Source: Andreprevotia chitinilytica DSM 18519
GTDB lineage: Bacteria > Pseudomonadota > Gammaproteobacteria > Burkholderiales > Chitinibacteraceae
Reading direction: 5' to 3'
Length of the DNA stretch: 64,000 bases
Assembly: GCF_000711875.1 (NCBI RefSeq)
Contig: NZ_JONM01000002.1
Location: 128,769-192,768 of the forward strand
Shown in pieces: positions 26,345 through 37,840 of the stretch. A program made the translations under genes and the position numbers. Every line of letters starts with the position of its first letter. Position 1 is the first letter of the stretch. Under the pieces are notes generated by a model that saw nothing but the letters and a program-made list of their open reading frames with translations, searched no databases and was not told the DNA's origin.

Positions 26345-27148
26345 TTATCCGCGGTGCAGGATGACGTCGAGCACCAGCCGGGTGCCGATGTAGCCGAGCA
26401 ACATCAAAGCAAAGCCGCCTAGCGCCCAATTCGCTGCCCGTTGCCCGCGCCAGCCGGAGCGAAAGCGCCCAAAGATCAGGCCCCCGTAAACCAGCCACGC
26501 CAGCACGGAAAAGACGGCTTTATGTGACAGGCCACGGTGCGGGCCATAGATGTACTCGGTGAATAGCGCGCCGGTTGCCAGTGCGATCGTAAGTAGCGCA
26601 AAGCCCGCGTAGACGCAGGCGAACAGCAGCTTCTCCAGCGCCAACAGGGGCGGCAGGGTCTGGATCAACAGGCTGGCTGCTGCACGGTGTAAACGCCGAT
26701 CCGCGAGGCGAATCAGCAGGGCTACGCCAGCCGCGATGGTCAGTACGGCATAGGCCAGCATGGCGGAGAAGAAGTGCAGGCGAGAGACGATGTTTTGCGG
26801 GTAGTCGAGCGCGTGACCGGGTGGCAGCAGCAGGCTCGCAGCAAGCAGTAGCGCCACCATGCCGATCAGCGCAGGCTGGATCCCTTCGAGCCGATAGGCC
26901 AGATGCCCGACCAGATAAATCAGCATCGCCAGCCATGCGGTCAGTGATAGCGCCTCGGCTGCGCCAAAGCGTAGCGGCAAGGTCACGAAATCAGGCCAGA
27001 GCGCTAGCCCGTGCAAGGCCAGTGCGACGATCAGCAGGCTGTGCTCAAGTGTCGGACGTGCGACGGCGTGGCGGGTCAGCCGGCTGCGGCAAAACTGCCA
27101 GCCGAGGGCCAGATAGAGAACAAGCGCGATGGGGGCAAGCCAAGTCAC
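26345..27148 (-). CDS. CcsA/YpjD-family cytochrome c assembly-like membrane protein
   Basis: It has 267 residues and eight hydrophobic segments. The C-terminal half has the CcsA-type stretch SRLHFFSAMLAYAVLTIAAG and the GALFTEYIYGPHRGLSHKAV region with conserved histidines. YpjD relatives sit next to ffh and CorC-like genes in many beta- and gammaproteobacteria, as here. A role in heme handling is known for the wider family but not proven for this subgroup. It is divergent from ffh, 87 bases away. Confidence 0.85.
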   Translation of the reverse strand: MTWLAPIALVLYLALGWQFCRSRLTRHAVARPTLEHSLLIVALALHGLALWPDFVTLPLRFGAAEALSLTAWLAMLIYLVGHLAYRLEGIQPALIGMVALLLAASLLLPPGHALDYPQNIVSRLHFFSAMLAYAVLTIAAGVALLIRLADRRLHRAAASLLIQTLPPLLALEKLLFACVYAGFALLTIALATGALFTEYIYGPHRGLSHKAVFSVLAWLVYGGLIFGRFRSGWRGQRAANWALGGFALMLLGYIGTRLVLDVILHRG

Positions 27149-27235
27149 CGGAGCAAATCAGTTAGAATGTCGGGATTCGTGAGTCTAGCAGACCGCGGCG
27201 TCCGTACGAGCGCCCGGCCTCAAAAGGGAAATGCA

Positions 27236-28585
27236 ATGCTGGAGAATCTCTCCAATCGCCTTGGCGGCGTGATCAAGAATCTGCGTGGCAACGCGCGCCT
27301 GTCTGAAGACAACATCCAAGAGGCGCTGCGCGAAGTGCGGATGGCGCTGCTGGAGGCCGATGTCGCGCTGCCGGTCGTCAAGACATTCATCGGCGAGGTG
27401 AAAACCCGTGCCTTGGGTCAGGACGTGATCGGCAGCCTGACGCCAGGCCAAGCCTTTATTGGCGTGGTGTACGAAGAGCTGACCAAGCTGATGGGCGCAC
27501 AGAACGACGCGCTGAATCTTGCCGCTGTGCCGCCAGCGGTGATCCTGATGGCAGGCTTGCAGGGCGCGGGCAAAACCACGACGTCGGGCAAACTCGCCAA
27601 GCGTCTAAAGGAAGAGCAAAAGAAGAAAGTACTGCTCGTCTCCGCCGACGTGTATCGCCCGGCCGCCATTGAGCAGCTTAAAACTGTTGCTGGGCAGATC
27701 GACGTTGAGTGGTTTCCGTCTGATGCCTCGCAAAAGCCGGTCGATATCGCACTGGCTGCGCATGACTACGCCAAGAAGCATTTCCACGATGTATTGATCG
27801 TCGACACCGCCGGCCGTTTGGCGATCGATGAAGCGATGATGGCCGAGATCAAGGCTGTCCATGCCGCCATCAATCCGATCGAAACGCTGTTCGTCGTGGA
27901 TGCGATGCAAGGCCAGGATGCAGTCAATACCGCGCAGGCATTCAACGAAACGCTGGCGCTGACCGGCGTGATCCTGACCAAGATGGACGGCGATGCGCGT
28001 GGCGGTGCCGCGCTATCGGTGCGTAATGTCACAGGCAAGCCGATCAAGTTCATTGGCGTTGGCGAAAAACTGACTGGCCTCGAACCGTTCTATCCGGATC
28101 GGATGGCGAGCCGGATTCTCGGCATGGGCGACGTGCTGTCGCTGATCGAAGACGTGCAGAAGACCGTCGACGAAGCCGAAGCGCTGAAGATGATGAAGAA
28201 GGTCAAGTCCGGTAAGGGCTTCGATCTGGAAGACTTCAAATCGCAAATCCAGCAGATGAAGAAAATGGGTGGCATGTCTGCGCTACTCGATAAGCTGCCT
28301 GGCATGGGCCAATTGGGTGAGATTGCCAATAGCCAGGTCACTGACAAATCGGTGGCGCGGATCGAGGCCATCATCAATTCAATGACACCGCTGGAGCGCC
28401 GCAAGCCGGAATTGCTCAAAGCCAGCCGCAAGCGTCGTATTGCCGCAGGCGCTGGCGTGACGGTGCAAGAGGTCAATCGCTTGCTGAATCAGTTCGAACA
28501 AACGCAGAAGATGATGAAGCAATTCTCCGGCGGCGGCATGATGAAGATGATGCGCGGCATGAAGGGGCTTCTGCCTGGCATGTAA
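27236..28585 (+). CDS. ffh: Signal recognition particle protein Ffh
   Basis: It has 449 residues and binds 4.5S RNA and signal sequences for co-translational membrane targeting. The N domain (1-85) leads to the G domain with GLQGAGKTT, DTAGRL and TKMDG motifs, then a methionine-rich M domain (about 330-449) ending FSGGGMMKMMRGMKG. I chose the ATG at 27236, with AAGGGAA 5 bases upstream, over in-frame codons further up. A terminator separates it from rpsP. Confidence 0.97.
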   Translation: MLENLSNRLGGVIKNLRGNARLSEDNIQEALREVRMALLEADVALPVVKTFIGEVKTRALGQDVIGSLTPGQAFIGVVYEELTKLMGAQNDALNLAAVPPAVILMAGLQGAGKTTTSGKLAKRLKEEQKKKVLLVSADVYRPAAIEQLKTVAGQIDVEWFPSDASQKPVDIALAAHDYAKKHFHDVLIVDTAGRLAIDEAMMAEIKAVHAAINPIETLFVVDAMQGQDAVNTAQAFNETLALTGVILTKMDGDARGGAALSVRNVTGKPIKFIGVGEKLTGLEPFYPDRMASRILGMGDVLSLIEDVQKTVDEAEALKMMKKVKSGKGFDLEDFKSQIQQMKKMGGMSALLDKLPGMGQLGEIANSQVTDKSVARIEAIINSMTPLERRKPELLKASRKRRIAAGAGVTVQEVNRLLNQFEQTQKMMKQFSGGGMMKMMRGMKGLLPGM

Positions 28586-28629
28586 GGCCGAGGTGCTACG
28601 CAAGCACCTCATTTTTCGGCACAATTTTT

Positions 28630-28658
28630 CGCCGATCACCTGACCGATCGGCGTTTTT
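28630..28658 (+). terminator. Rho-independent terminator after ffh
   Basis: An 8-bp perfect stem CGCCGATC/GATCGGCG (28630-28637 with 28646-28653), 8-base loop, then five Ts. Confidence 0.82.
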
Positions 28659-28660
28659 GC

Positions 28661-28690
28661 TTGTGCCGGATTAAAACTTTCCCGTACAAT
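28661..28690 (+). promoter_or_regulatory. Likely promoter of the rpsP operon
   Basis: TTGTGC (28661-28666), an 18-base spacer, then a consensus-like TACAAT (28685-28690), 42 bases before the rpsP ATG and immediately after the ffh terminator. Confidence 0.6.
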
Positions 28691-28732
28691 CGCGGGTTTC
28701 GCATTTACCGATTTCAAACTGGATTAACTGAC

Positions 28733-28981
28733 ATGGTCGTGATTCGTCTTTCCCGTGGCGGCGCCAAGAACCGTCCGTTCTACAACATCGTCGCCACTGA
28801 TTCCCGCAACCGTCGCGATGGCCGTTTCATCGAGCGTCTGGGCTTCTACAACCCGGTTGCCGTTGAAGGCGAAGAAGCCGTCCGTTTCGCGCTGGATCGC
28901 GTGAACTACTGGGTTGGCGTTGGCGCGCAAGTAAACGAGTCCGTCGCCAAGCTGCTCAAGAGCTACAAGCCGGCCGCTTAA
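28733..28981 (+). CDS. rpsP: 30S ribosomal protein S16
   Basis: It has 82 residues and starts [19 protein letters not shown], the conserved S16 start. This is the first gene of the classic rpsP-rimM-trmD-rplS operon, with its own promoter after the ffh terminator. Upstream in-frame codons are ignored because they fall in the promoter. Confidence 0.97.
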   Translation: MVVIRLSRGGAKNRPFYNIVATDSRNRRDGRFIERLGFYNPVAVEGEEAVRFALDRVNYWVGVGAQVNESVAKLLKSYKPAA

Positions 28982-29539
28982 TTGGCTGTGCTGCCAAAAG
29001 CGATTGCCCCGCAGGCGAACCCTGCAACCGAGGTCCCCACGGATCTGGTTGAGATGGGTTTTGTGAGCGGGGCGTTTGGTATTCGCGGGTGGGTGCATAT
29101 CGTGCCTGATACTGAGTTTGCCGATAGCCTGCTCGATTACGACACGTGGTGGTTGGGTCGTAACGGTGTCTGGCAAGCCTATAAAGTGCTCGAAAGCGTG
29201 GTTCAGCCCAAAAAGCTGGCCGCTCGGCTCGAAGGAATCGATGATCGTGATGTTGCCTTTTCGTTCAAAGGCATGCAGGTCGCGGTTCCGCGTAGCCAGA
29301 TGCCTGAGCTCGATAACGACAACGAATTTTATTGGGCTGATTTGATCGGCCTGACGGTCGTGAACACGCAAGGCGAAACGCTGGGCGTGGTCGAGAAACT
29401 GTTCGAAACCGGCGCGAACGATGTACTGGTGGTGAACGATGGCGAGACTGAGCGCTTGCTGCCGTTTGTCGCACATGTGGTGTTGGCGGTGGATCGTGAC
29501 GCAAAGCGCATCACGGTTGACTGGGGTTTGGACTACTGA
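28982..29539 (+). CDS. rimM: 16S rRNA processing protein RimM
   Basis: It assists 30S head maturation and binds S19. It has 185 residues if the TTG directly after the rpsP stop is used. A GTG two codons later is an alternative, and the conserved part begins at [16 protein letters not shown]. It has an N-terminal RimM barrel followed by a PRC-barrel (from about residue 100, [12 protein letters not shown]). It is 5 bases upstream of trmD. Confidence 0.93.
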   Translation: MAVLPKAIAPQANPATEVPTDLVEMGFVSGAFGIRGWVHIVPDTEFADSLLDYDTWWLGRNGVWQAYKVLESVVQPKKLAARLEGIDDRDVAFSFKGMQVAVPRSQMPELDNDNEFYWADLIGLTVVNTQGETLGVVEKLFETGANDVLVVNDGETERLLPFVAHVVLAVDRDAKRITVDWGLDY

Positions 29540-29544
29540 TCCCG

Positions 29545-30303
29545 ATGGTGACGCGACAAATCGATGTCGTGACGCTGTTTCCGGAGATGTTCGACGCCGT
29601 GACCAAAAGCGGTGTGACACGCCGGGCAGTCGAGCTGGGTATTTTTGCCCTGCAGGCGTGGAATCCGCGTGATTTCACCAGTGACAACTACCGTCGTGTC
29701 GACGACCGTCCGTTTGGTGGTGGCCCTGGCATGTTGATGCAGCCGGAACCGCTTGAGCTGAGCATAGAGGCAGCGAAAGCACGGCAAGTTGCTACCGGTG
29801 TAACGCCCAAGGTCATTTACCTGTCGCCGCAAGGCGCGCCGTTGACGCATGACAAGGTACTTGAGCTGGCCGAGCTGGATGGCTTGATCTTGTTGTGTGG
29901 TCGGTATGAGGGTGTGGACGAGCGCCTGATCGAGCGGCAGGTCGATGAAGAGATTTCCATCGGTGATTACGTGCTGTCGGGTGGCGAGTTGCCGGCGATG
30001 GTGCTGATCGATGCGGTGGCAAGGCATTGGCCGGGTGTGTTGAACACGCAGGCCAGCGCCATTGAAGATTCGTTTGTGGATGGGTTGCTGGATTGCCCGC
30101 ATTACACCCGTCCCGAGGATTACCGCGGTATGGCGGTTCCGGAAGTTCTGCTTTCGGGAAATCATGCCAACATTAGGCGTTGGCGTTTGAAGCAGGCGCT
30201 GGGCCGCACTTGGTTGCGTCGCCCGGATTTGCTTGTGGATCGTCAGCTTTCAAAAGAGGAGGCTCGGCTTCTGGCTGAATTCAAGGCTGAACATAAGGCC
30301 TGA
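29545..30303 (+). CDS. trmD: tRNA (guanine-N1)-methyltransferase
   Basis: It has 252 residues and methylates G37 of tRNAs with SAM. The trefoil-knot SPOUT motifs [12 protein letters not shown] and [15 protein letters not shown] are intact, and [15 protein letters not shown] is conserved. It lies in the ribosomal operon between rimM and rplS. Confidence 0.97.
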   Translation: MVTRQIDVVTLFPEMFDAVTKSGVTRRAVELGIFALQAWNPRDFTSDNYRRVDDRPFGGGPGMLMQPEPLELSIEAAKARQVATGVTPKVIYLSPQGAPLTHDKVLELAELDGLILLCGRYEGVDERLIERQVDEEISIGDYVLSGGELPAMVLIDAVARHWPGVLNTQASAIEDSFVDGLLDCPHYTRPEDYRGMAVPEVLLSGNHANIRRWRLKQALGRTWLRRPDLLVDRQLSKEEARLLAEFKAEHKA

Positions 30304-30372
30304 TTCGGCAGCACCCAAACCGCCCAGTGGGCGTGAGGGCAGAAGGAACAAGCTTCGAATGGAGTAATTGCA

Positions 30373-30753
30373 ATGAACCTGATTCAGCAACTCGAACAAG
30401 AAGAAATCGCCCGCCTGGGCAAGAGCGTGCCGGACTTTGCACCGGGTGACACCGTCATCGTGCAAGTCAAGGTGAAGGAAGGCAATCGTGAGCGTCTGCA
30501 GGCTTACGAAGGCGTCGTGATCGCCAAGAAGAACCGCGGTCTGAACAGCTCCTTCATCGTTCGCAAGATTTCGGCTGGTACGGGCGTTGAGCGTACCTTC
30601 CAGACGTTCTCCCCGCTGGTGGCTTCGGTTGAAGTGAAGCGTCGCGGTGATGTGCGTCGTGCAAAGCTGTACTACCTCCGCGATCGTTCGGGCAAGTCTG
30701 CTCGTATCAAGGAAAAGCTGCCGGCTCGCAAGGTCGCCGTGGCTGCCAAGTAA
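30373..30753 (+). CDS. rplS: 50S ribosomal protein L19
   Basis: It has 126 residues starting [17 protein letters not shown], with the conserved [13 protein letters not shown] and ERTFQTFSP segments. It is last in the rpsP operon. A ribosome site GGAG lies 8 bases upstream, and a strong terminator follows. Confidence 0.97.
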   Translation: MNLIQQLEQEEIARLGKSVPDFAPGDTVIVQVKVKEGNRERLQAYEGVVIAKKNRGLNSSFIVRKISAGTGVERTFQTFSPLVASVEVKRRGDVRRAKLYYLRDRSGKSARIKEKLPARKVAVAAK

Positions 30754-30774
30754 TTCCGGCATTCCTTCGGGAGC

Positions 30775-30805
30775 AAAAAACGCGGGCTACGGCCCGCGTT
30801 TTTTT
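30775..30805 (+). terminator. Rho-independent terminator of the rpsP-rplS operon
   Basis: An A-tract and the stem CGCGGGC/GCCCGCG (30781-30797, loop TACG), then eight Ts. Confidence 0.92.
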
Positions 30806-30849
30806 ATGCCTATCGTCCGAGTATCATCGTTGTTCCACTGGGAGCCGAC

Positions 30850-31350
30850 ATGACATCCTCCTCTGCCATCAGATATCAGTCTGTTATTCAGGCGCCGTTT
30901 GGCCGGCTTGGCATGGCCGCTGATGGTGATGTGCTGACGCTGATTCATTTCTTGCCAAGCGATGTTGTTTTGCATGCACCGAACTCTTCGATTCTCCGCG
31001 AGGCCGCGCGCCAACTCGACGCCTATTTCCAAGACCCCGACTTTCGTTTTGATCTGCCTTACCGCCTCATGGGTTCCGAGCACCAGCGCAAAGTGTGGCA
31101 ACGGATTGCCGCGATTCCGAGTGGGGGTGTGATTCGCTATGGCGATTTGGCCCACGACATCGGGTCAAACGCACGTGCAGTGGGTGGTGCCTGTGGTTCT
31201 AACCCGATACCCGTTGTGATTCCATGTCACAGAGTTGTAGCTGCCAGCGGGCTTGGTGGTTTCAATGCCGGTCGTGATGGCGTGGACTGGATGCCGATCA
31301 AGCGCTGGTTATTGCGCCATGAAGGAGTGCTGCGTGACTGGTTCGATTGA
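30850..31350 (+). CDS. ogt: Methylated-DNA-[protein]-cysteine S-methyltransferase
   Basis: It has 166 residues and repairs O6-alkylguanine by transferring the alkyl group to its own cysteine, Cys126 in IPCHRVV. The helix-turn-helix region GSNARAVGGACGSNP precedes it. The N-terminal ribonuclease-like domain is short, as in Ogt/MGMT. It overlaps the start of xerD by 17 bases, suggesting coupled translation. Confidence 0.94.
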   Translation: MTSSSAIRYQSVIQAPFGRLGMAADGDVLTLIHFLPSDVVLHAPNSSILREAARQLDAYFQDPDFRFDLPYRLMGSEHQRKVWQRIAAIPSGGVIRYGDLAHDIGSNARAVGGACGSNPIPVVIPCHRVVAASGLGGFNAGRDGVDWMPIKRWLLRHEGVLRDWFD

Positions 31351-32254
31351 GCTGCCATCGGCCGAGCTTTCGCTGATCGACGAGTTCATTGACGCGGTCT
31401 GGCTAGGCGATGGCTTGGCGCAACATACCGCCAACAGCTACCGGCTGGATTTGCGCATCTGGCTGGGCTGGTTGGTGGCGCAGCAAAAGGCGCTGCTCAC
31501 CGCTGATTCCGCAGATGTGCAGGATTTTCTGGCTCGCCAAGCGGGTGAAATGAAAGCATCCACGCTGGCGCGACGGCTTGCCAGCCTGCGCAAGTTCTAC
31601 CGTCATTGGCTGCAATCGGAAAAGATCGTCGCCGACCCGACCGATACGCTGACTTCACCGAAACGGGTTCGTCCATTGCCGAAGGCGCTGGAAGAGGTGC
31701 AAATCGAAGCGCTGCTCGATGCGCCGGATATCGAAACGCCAGCGGGCCTGCGCGATCGGGCGATGCTGGAGCTGATGTATGCCACCGGTTTGCGTGTCTC
31801 AGAGCTGGTTGCATTGCCGATTGAGCAAATCCACCTTAACCCGGGCTATCTGCAGGTGATCGGCGGCAAGGGGAATAAACAACGGCTGGTTCCCATTGGC
31901 GAGGAAGGGTGTCATTGGTGTGAGCGCTACATGAAAGAGGCCCGTACGCAATTTTGTGGTGGCCGGAATGTGGCGACACTCTTTGTGAACCAGCGCGGCG
32001 AGCCAATGACCCGGCAGGGCGCCTGGTTCATCGTCAAGGGCTATGCGGCGCGGGCCGGTATTGCGGTAGAGAAACTGTCACCACACGTGTTGCGGCACGC
32101 ATTTGCTACCCACCTGTTGAATCACGGTGCAGACCTGCGCATCGTGCAGACCTTGCTTGGGCATTCCGACATTGGCACGACCCAGATTTACACGCACGTG
32201 GCCACGGCCCGCTTGCAAGCCTTGCATATGGAGTTTCATCCGCGCGGAAAGTAA
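31334..32254 (+). CDS. xerD: Site-specific tyrosine recombinase XerD
   Basis: It has 306 residues and resolves chromosome dimers at dif together with XerC. The N-terminal SAM-like core-binding domain covers about 10-100, the catalytic domain 115-300. The catalytic set is Arg154, Lys178, His251/Arg254, His277 and Tyr286 (GTTQIYTHV). I chose the GTG at 31334, preceded by GAAGGAG with 6-base spacing. Earlier in-frame codons lie inside ogt. XerD rather than XerC is judged from general similarity. Confidence 0.92.
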   Translation: MTGSIELPSAELSLIDEFIDAVWLGDGLAQHTANSYRLDLRIWLGWLVAQQKALLTADSADVQDFLARQAGEMKASTLARRLASLRKFYRHWLQSEKIVADPTDTLTSPKRVRPLPKALEEVQIEALLDAPDIETPAGLRDRAMLELMYATGLRVSELVALPIEQIHLNPGYLQVIGGKGNKQRLVPIGEEGCHWCERYMKEARTQFCGGRNVATLFVNQRGEPMTRQGAWFIVKGYAARAGIAVEKLSPHVLRHAFATHLLNHGADLRIVQTLLGHSDIGTTQIYTHVATARLQALHMEFHPRGK

Positions 32255-32347
32255 TTTCGCCAAGAATCCCGACAATGATTTCGCCAGACTGTCACCGCTT
32301 TGTCTTATGCTACGGCTGTTTCTTCTTCAAGCTACAAGGAGTGCCCC

Positions 32348-33226
32348 ATGGCAAACAATTTGGTCGAGACGACCGTGAGTACCGCAAGCAAGTATCAGGA
32401 TCTCGTTCTGCAATATGCCACTGATTTTGGCATCAAGATTCTGGCTGCAATCGCATTTTGGGTGGTGGGCCGTTGGCTGATCCACATGGCGGTGCGCATG
32501 GTGCAGGGCTCGTTGGAGAAGCAGAAGGTCGATCCGACGGTACTGCGCTATGTAGGATCGGTGATCACGGTTACGCTGAATATCCTGCTGGTGATTGGCA
32601 TCCTGGGCTATTTCGGCATTCAGACGACGACCTTCGCGGCGTTGATTGCTGCGGGTGGTATCGCTATCGGTATGGCTTGGTCGGGGTTGTTGGCGAACTT
32701 TGCTGCCGGGGCATTCATCATTGTCTTGCGCCCGTTCAAGGTCGGTGATTTTGTCACCGCTGGCGGCATCACCGGCACGGTCAAGGAAATCGGCTTGTTC
32801 GCGACGGCGCTGAATACACCGGACAATGTCGTGACACTCATCGGCAACAACAAGATTTTCTCCGACACGATCCAGAACTACAGCCTGAATCCATTCCGCC
32901 GTGTTGACCTCAAAGCACAGCTGGCGGGTAGCGCTGATCACCGTGCCGCGATTGCCTTGCTCAAGGAGAAAGTGGCTGCGATTCCAAACGTGCTGGCCGC
33001 ACCAGCCGTGGATGTGGAAATCCTCGAATTCAACCTAGTGGGCCCTGTGTTGGCAGTGCGTCCCTATTGCCACAACGATCACTACTGGCAGGTGTATTTC
33101 GACACCAACAAAGTGATCAAGGAAGCACTGGCTGAGGCTGGATTCCCGGTGCCGACACCGTCGCAAGTCCTCTCGCTGGCGACGCCGAGCGTGTTGGAAA
33201 CGCTGGCGAGCAAGTTCAAGAGCTGA
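32348..33226 (+). CDS. mscS: Small-conductance mechanosensitive channel MscS
   Basis: It has 292 residues with three membrane helices (about 28-50, 65-95 and 100-125). The third has the Gly/Ala-rich pore pattern AAGGIAIGMAWSGLLANFAAG. The beta domain begins at RPFKVGDFVTAGG. A heptamer opens under hypo-osmotic stress. I chose the ATG at 32348, with AAGGAG 6 bases upstream. A bidirectional terminator follows. Confidence 0.95.
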   Translation: MANNLVETTVSTASKYQDLVLQYATDFGIKILAAIAFWVVGRWLIHMAVRMVQGSLEKQKVDPTVLRYVGSVITVTLNILLVIGILGYFGIQTTTFAALIAAGGIAIGMAWSGLLANFAAGAFIIVLRPFKVGDFVTAGGITGTVKEIGLFATALNTPDNVVTLIGNNKIFSDTIQNYSLNPFRRVDLKAQLAGSADHRAAIALLKEKVAAIPNVLAAPAVDVEILEFNLVGPVLAVRPYCHNDHYWQVYFDTNKVIKEALAEAGFPVPTPSQVLSLATPSVLETLASKFKS

Positions 33227-33244
33227 TTGCGCTTGAGACGAAAA

Positions 33245-33279
33245 AACAAACCCCGCTTTTTACGGCGGGGTTTGTTTTT
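33245..33279. terminator. Bidirectional terminator between mscS and clpA
   Basis: Stem CAAACCCCGC/GCGGGGTTTG (33247-33256 with 33265-33274), flanked by As on the left and Ts on the right. It can stop mscS (plus strand) and clpA (minus strand), which converge here. Confidence 0.9.
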
Positions 33280-33302
33280 GGTGGGTACGAACTTGAAGAG
33301 GA

Positions 33303-35579
33303 TCAGGCTGGTTCGGCTGCGACTTCTGCGTCGTCCAGCTGCAACGTCACCTTGCCGTCGGCATCGATATCGATGGTCACTTCGCCGCCATGCGTCAGTC
33401 GACCGAACAACAGTTCGTCGGCCAGTGCCTTGCGGATCGTGTCCTGAATCAATCGAGCCATCGGCCGTGCGCCCATCAGTGGATCGAACCCCTTGTCGGC
33501 AAGCATGTCCTTCAACGCCTGCGTAAAGTGGGTATCCACCTTCTTCTCTTGTAGTTGCAGTTCCAGTTGCAGCAGGAACTTGTCGACCACTTTCAGGATG
33601 ATCTCGTGCGTCAGTGGCGCGAACGGGATCGTCGCATCCAGCCGGTTGCGGAATTCCGGTGTGAATAGACGCTTGATTTCCTGCATCTCGTCACCGGCTT
33701 CCTTCTTGGCCGTAAAGCCCAGCACTGGTTTGTTCAGTGACTCAGCACCCGCGTTGGTCGTCATGACGATGATCACATTGCGGAAATCTGCCTTGCGACC
33801 GTTATTGTCAGTCAACGTGCCGTGATCCATCACCTGTAGCAGGACATTGAAGATATCCGGATGTGCCTTTTCGATCTCATCCAGCAGCAACACCGCATAC
33901 GGATGCTTATTGATCGCTTCCGTCATCAGGCCGCCCTGCTCGAATCCGACGTAGCCCGGTGGCGCGCCGATCAGCCGGCTGACCGCATGCCGTTCCATGT
34001 ATTCGGACATATCGAAGCGAATCAGTTCGATGCCCAGCGTGTATGCCAGTTGTCTCGCGACTTCTGTCTTGCCGACGCCGGTCGGGCCGCTGAACAGGAA
34101 GGCACCGATTGGCTTTTGCGGATTGCCCAAGCCGGCCCGCGCCATCTTGATGGACGTCGAGAGCGCTTCGATGGCCTTGTCCTGACCAAACACGACATTC
34201 TTCAGATCGCGATCCAGTGTCTTGAGCGCGCTCTTGTCGTCGTTCGAGACGTTCTTCGGCGGAATCCGCGCGATCTTGGCCACGATCTCTTCGATCTCGT
34301 GCTTGTTGATCGTTTTCTTCTGCTTCGAACGCGGCAGGATTTTCTGCGCCGCACCGGCCTCATCGATCACATCAATCGCCTTATCGGGCAGATGACGGTC
34401 GTTGATGTATTTGGCCGAGAGCTCTGCTGCCGTCGCGAGGGCGGACAACGTGTACTTCACGCCATGATGGCTTTCGAACTTGTCCTTCAAGCCCTTGAGG
34501 ATCTCGATGGTTTGCTCGACCGTCGGCTCCGTTACGTCGATCTTTTGGAAGCGACGTGACAAGGCGTTGTCTTTCTCGAAGATGCCGCGGTACTCGGTGT
34601 ACGTCGTCGCGCCAATGCACTTGAGCGTGCCGTTGGACAGGGCAGGCTTCAAGAGGTTGGAAGCATCCAGCGTGCCGCCCGAGGCCGCGCCTGCGCCGAC
34701 GAGGGTATGAATCTCGTCAATGAACAGGATGGCGTTGCGCTCATCGGTCAGCTGCTTGATGACTGCTTTCAGGCGTTGCTCGAAATCACCGCGATACTTG
34801 GTGCCGGCAAGCAATGCACCCATGTCGAGGGAATAGACGGTGGCATCGGCCAGAATGTCCGGCACTTCGCCTTCGACGATGCGCCGTGCGAGGCCTTCCG
34901 CGATGGCGGTTTTGCCAACACCAGCTTCACCAACCAGCAGCGGGTTGTTCTTGCGCCGACGGCACAGGATCTGCACCACGCGTTCCAGCTCGGGCTCACG
35001 ACCGATTAACGGATCGATCCGGCCGGCGAGAGCGAGCTGATTCAGGTTCTGGGTAAAGTTCTCCAGCGCGCCGCCCGGCGTGACTTCGCTGTCGTGCTCT
35101 TCGTTCTGCTCAGGGCGGGGGGCGCTGTTGCTGGCGTTGTTGCCGCTTTGCTTGGCGATGCCGTGGGCAATGAAGTTGACGACGTCGAGCCGGCTGATGC
35201 CTTGCTGATGCAGGAAATAGACGGCGTGGCTGTCCTTCTCGCCAAAGATGGCGACAAGCACGTTCGCACCGGTAACTTCCTTCTTGCCGGACGATTGCAC
35301 ATGCAGGATCGCGCGCTGAATCACGCGCTGGAATCCAATGGTGGGTTGAGTCTCGACTTCGCCGCTGCCGGAGACGACCGGTGTGTGCTCGGTGACGAAA
35401 TCACCAAGCACGCGGCGCAGCTCTTCCATGTTTGCGCCGCATGCACGAAGCACCTCGGCCGCGGAAGGATTATCGAGTAGCGCAAGGAGGAGGTGCTCCA
35501 CGGTGATGTATTCGTGGCGCTTCTGCCGAGCCTCCATGAACGCCATATGGAGGCTGTGTTCAAGTTCCTGGGCGATCAT
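33303..35579 (-). CDS. clpA: ATP-dependent Clp protease ATP-binding subunit ClpA
   Basis: It has 758 residues. An N-terminal Clp-N double repeat (about 1-145), which docks ClpS, is followed by two AAA+ modules with Walker [14 protein letters not shown] (about residue 215) and [13 protein letters not shown] (about residue 500). An IGL-type loop for ClpP docking is expected in the C-terminal module. It unfolds substrates for ClpP. I chose the ATG at 35579 ([14 protein letters not shown]); it overlaps the clpS stop by 4 bases. No clpP gene is in the window. Confidence 0.96.
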   Translation of the reverse strand: MIAQELEHSLHMAFMEARQKRHEYITVEHLLLALLDNPSAAEVLRACGANMEELRRVLGDFVTEHTPVVSGSGEVETQPTIGFQRVIQRAILHVQSSGKKEVTGANVLVAIFGEKDSHAVYFLHQQGISRLDVVNFIAHGIAKQSGNNASNSAPRPEQNEEHDSEVTPGGALENFTQNLNQLALAGRIDPLIGREPELERVVQILCRRRKNNPLLVGEAGVGKTAIAEGLARRIVEGEVPDILADATVYSLDMGALLAGTKYRGDFEQRLKAVIKQLTDERNAILFIDEIHTLVGAGAASGGTLDASNLLKPALSNGTLKCIGATTYTEYRGIFEKDNALSRRFQKIDVTEPTVEQTIEILKGLKDKFESHHGVKYTLSALATAAELSAKYINDRHLPDKAIDVIDEAGAAQKILPRSKQKKTINKHEIEEIVAKIARIPPKNVSNDDKSALKTLDRDLKNVVFGQDKAIEALSTSIKMARAGLGNPQKPIGAFLFSGPTGVGKTEVARQLAYTLGIELIRFDMSEYMERHAVSRLIGAPPGYVGFEQGGLMTEAINKHPYAVLLLDEIEKAHPDIFNVLLQVMDHGTLTDNNGRKADFRNVIIVMTTNAGAESLNKPVLGFTAKKEAGDEMQEIKRLFTPEFRNRLDATIPFAPLTHEIILKVVDKFLLQLELQLQEKKVDTHFTQALKDMLADKGFDPLMGARPMARLIQDTIRKALADELLFGRLTHGGEVTIDIDADGKVTLQLDDAEVAAEPA

Positions 35580-35887
35580 TCTTGTACCTCCATGATGCAT
35601 TGGAGCGGGTGCTGATGTTGGCGGGCAAAGCGGTTCACTTCATCCACCTTAGTTGCAGCGATGTCTTTGGGATATACCCCACATACGCCGCGACCTTCTG
35701 TATGAACTTTGAGCATGACAACGGTCGCTTGTTCATGCGCCATCGCAAAAAACTGCTGCAGAACCACGACCACGAATTCCATGGGGGTGTAGTCGTCGTT
35801 CAACAGTAACACTGTATAGAGCGGCGGTGGCCCGACCCGGGTTTCTTGTCCCGCTAGTTCGGGATCGAGTTGATGCTGTATTGCCAT
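35576..35887 (-). CDS. clpS: ATP-dependent Clp protease adaptor ClpS
   Basis: It has 103 residues and delivers N-degron proteins to ClpA. The core [17 protein letters not shown] and [17 protein letters not shown] segments are conserved. I chose the ATG at 35887 because the family is about 100 residues and a longer frame would extend into the upstream region. It is translationally coupled to clpA through ATGA. It is divergent from the cold-shock gene. Confidence 0.95.
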   Translation of the reverse strand: MAIQHQLDPELAGQETRVGPPPLYTVLLLNDDYTPMEFVVVVLQQFFAMAHEQATVVMLKVHTEGRGVCGVYPKDIAATKVDEVNRFARQHQHPLQCIMEVQE

Positions 35888-35985
35888 GCTGTTCCGTTCA
35901 CCTCTGCTTCTCATTTTGGCCCGACCGGTGGGCTTTTCAAGCTTACCGGGGGTTAAACGTATGTTGTATTTTTTACCCAGCTGAC

Positions 35986-36015
35986 TTGACCTTTGCATGA
36001 AAACTCGCGTACAAC
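35986..36015 (+). promoter_or_regulatory. Promoter of the cold-shock gene, long 5' leader
   Basis: TTGACC (35986-35991), 18-base spacer, TACAAC (36010-36015). Transcription would start near 36022, leaving a leader of about 117 bases before the ATG. Long leaders are typical of cold-shock mRNAs that refold with temperature. Confidence 0.6.
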
Positions 36016-36138
36016 GTGATCGCGTTTGATAAGCAAGTTTCATGCAGTACCGGTTACCCCGTTGCGCAGGTCTTGGTATCAAACCGGTCGTCCCATTCCG
36101 GGACATGCACTAACGTTATATCTGGAGAAAGACCCCAA

Positions 36139-36342
36139 ATGGCAACGGGTACTGTTAAATGGTTCAATGATTCCAAGGGCTTCGGCTTCATCACTCCGGA
36201 CGAAGGCGGTGAAGATATCTTCGCACACTTCTCTGCGATCAACATGCCGGGCTTCAAGACCCTGAAAGAAGGCCAGCGCGTTTCGTTCGAAGTTGCGCAA
36301 GGCCCGAAGGGCAAGCAAGCTGCCAACATCCAAGCTGCTTAA
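36139..36342 (+). CDS. Cold-shock protein (CspA family)
   Basis: It has 67 residues and is a single OB-fold RNA chaperone. RNP1 KGFGFI and RNP2 DIFAHF motifs are intact, and the start [17 protein letters not shown] is typical. The ATG at 36139 is preceded by a GGAGAAAG ribosome site. It is divergent from clpS-clpA. The exact paralogue (CspA/C/D/E) cannot be told from the sequence alone. Confidence 0.95.
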   Translation: MATGTVKWFNDSKGFGFITPDEGGEDIFAHFSAINMPGFKTLKEGQRVSFEVAQGPKGKQAANIQAA

Positions 36343-36361
36343 TCGCTGCTTTGGTGTTCGG

Positions 36362-36390
36362 AAAACCCCGCGTTCACGCGGGGTTTTTTT
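36362..36390 (+). terminator. Rho-independent terminator of the cold-shock gene
   Basis: Stem AAAACCCCGCG/CGCGGGGTTTT with loop TTCA, then further Ts. It starts 20 bases past the stop codon. Confidence 0.93.
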
Positions 36391-36423
36391 ATTTCTGCAG
36401 TTTTCTCGTGCCATGCGGCCAAG

Positions 36424-36451
36424 AAAAAGCCCCGCAATTGCGGGGCTTTTT
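36424..36451 (-). terminator. Rho-independent terminator of icd
   Basis: A 12-bp perfect stem (36424-36435 with 36440-36451), loop AATT, with Ts on the minus-strand side. It lies 35 bases past the icd stop and back to back with the cold-shock terminator. Confidence 0.88.
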
Positions 36452-36486
36452 ACAATGTCGACCGAAGTGCTCGACGGATGTAACGA

Positions 36487-37710
<1,224 letters not shown>

Positions 37711-37840
37711 GGTGTTTCCCTGCGGTGGTTGAGGAGACAACGCCTTGATGGCGCTAGCAAAAGAGGAAAGCCGGGATTATCGCGTGAAGCGGCACTTCGT
37801 GCCAAGCCATGCCTGATATGCGGGCAGGTACAATCCAGCC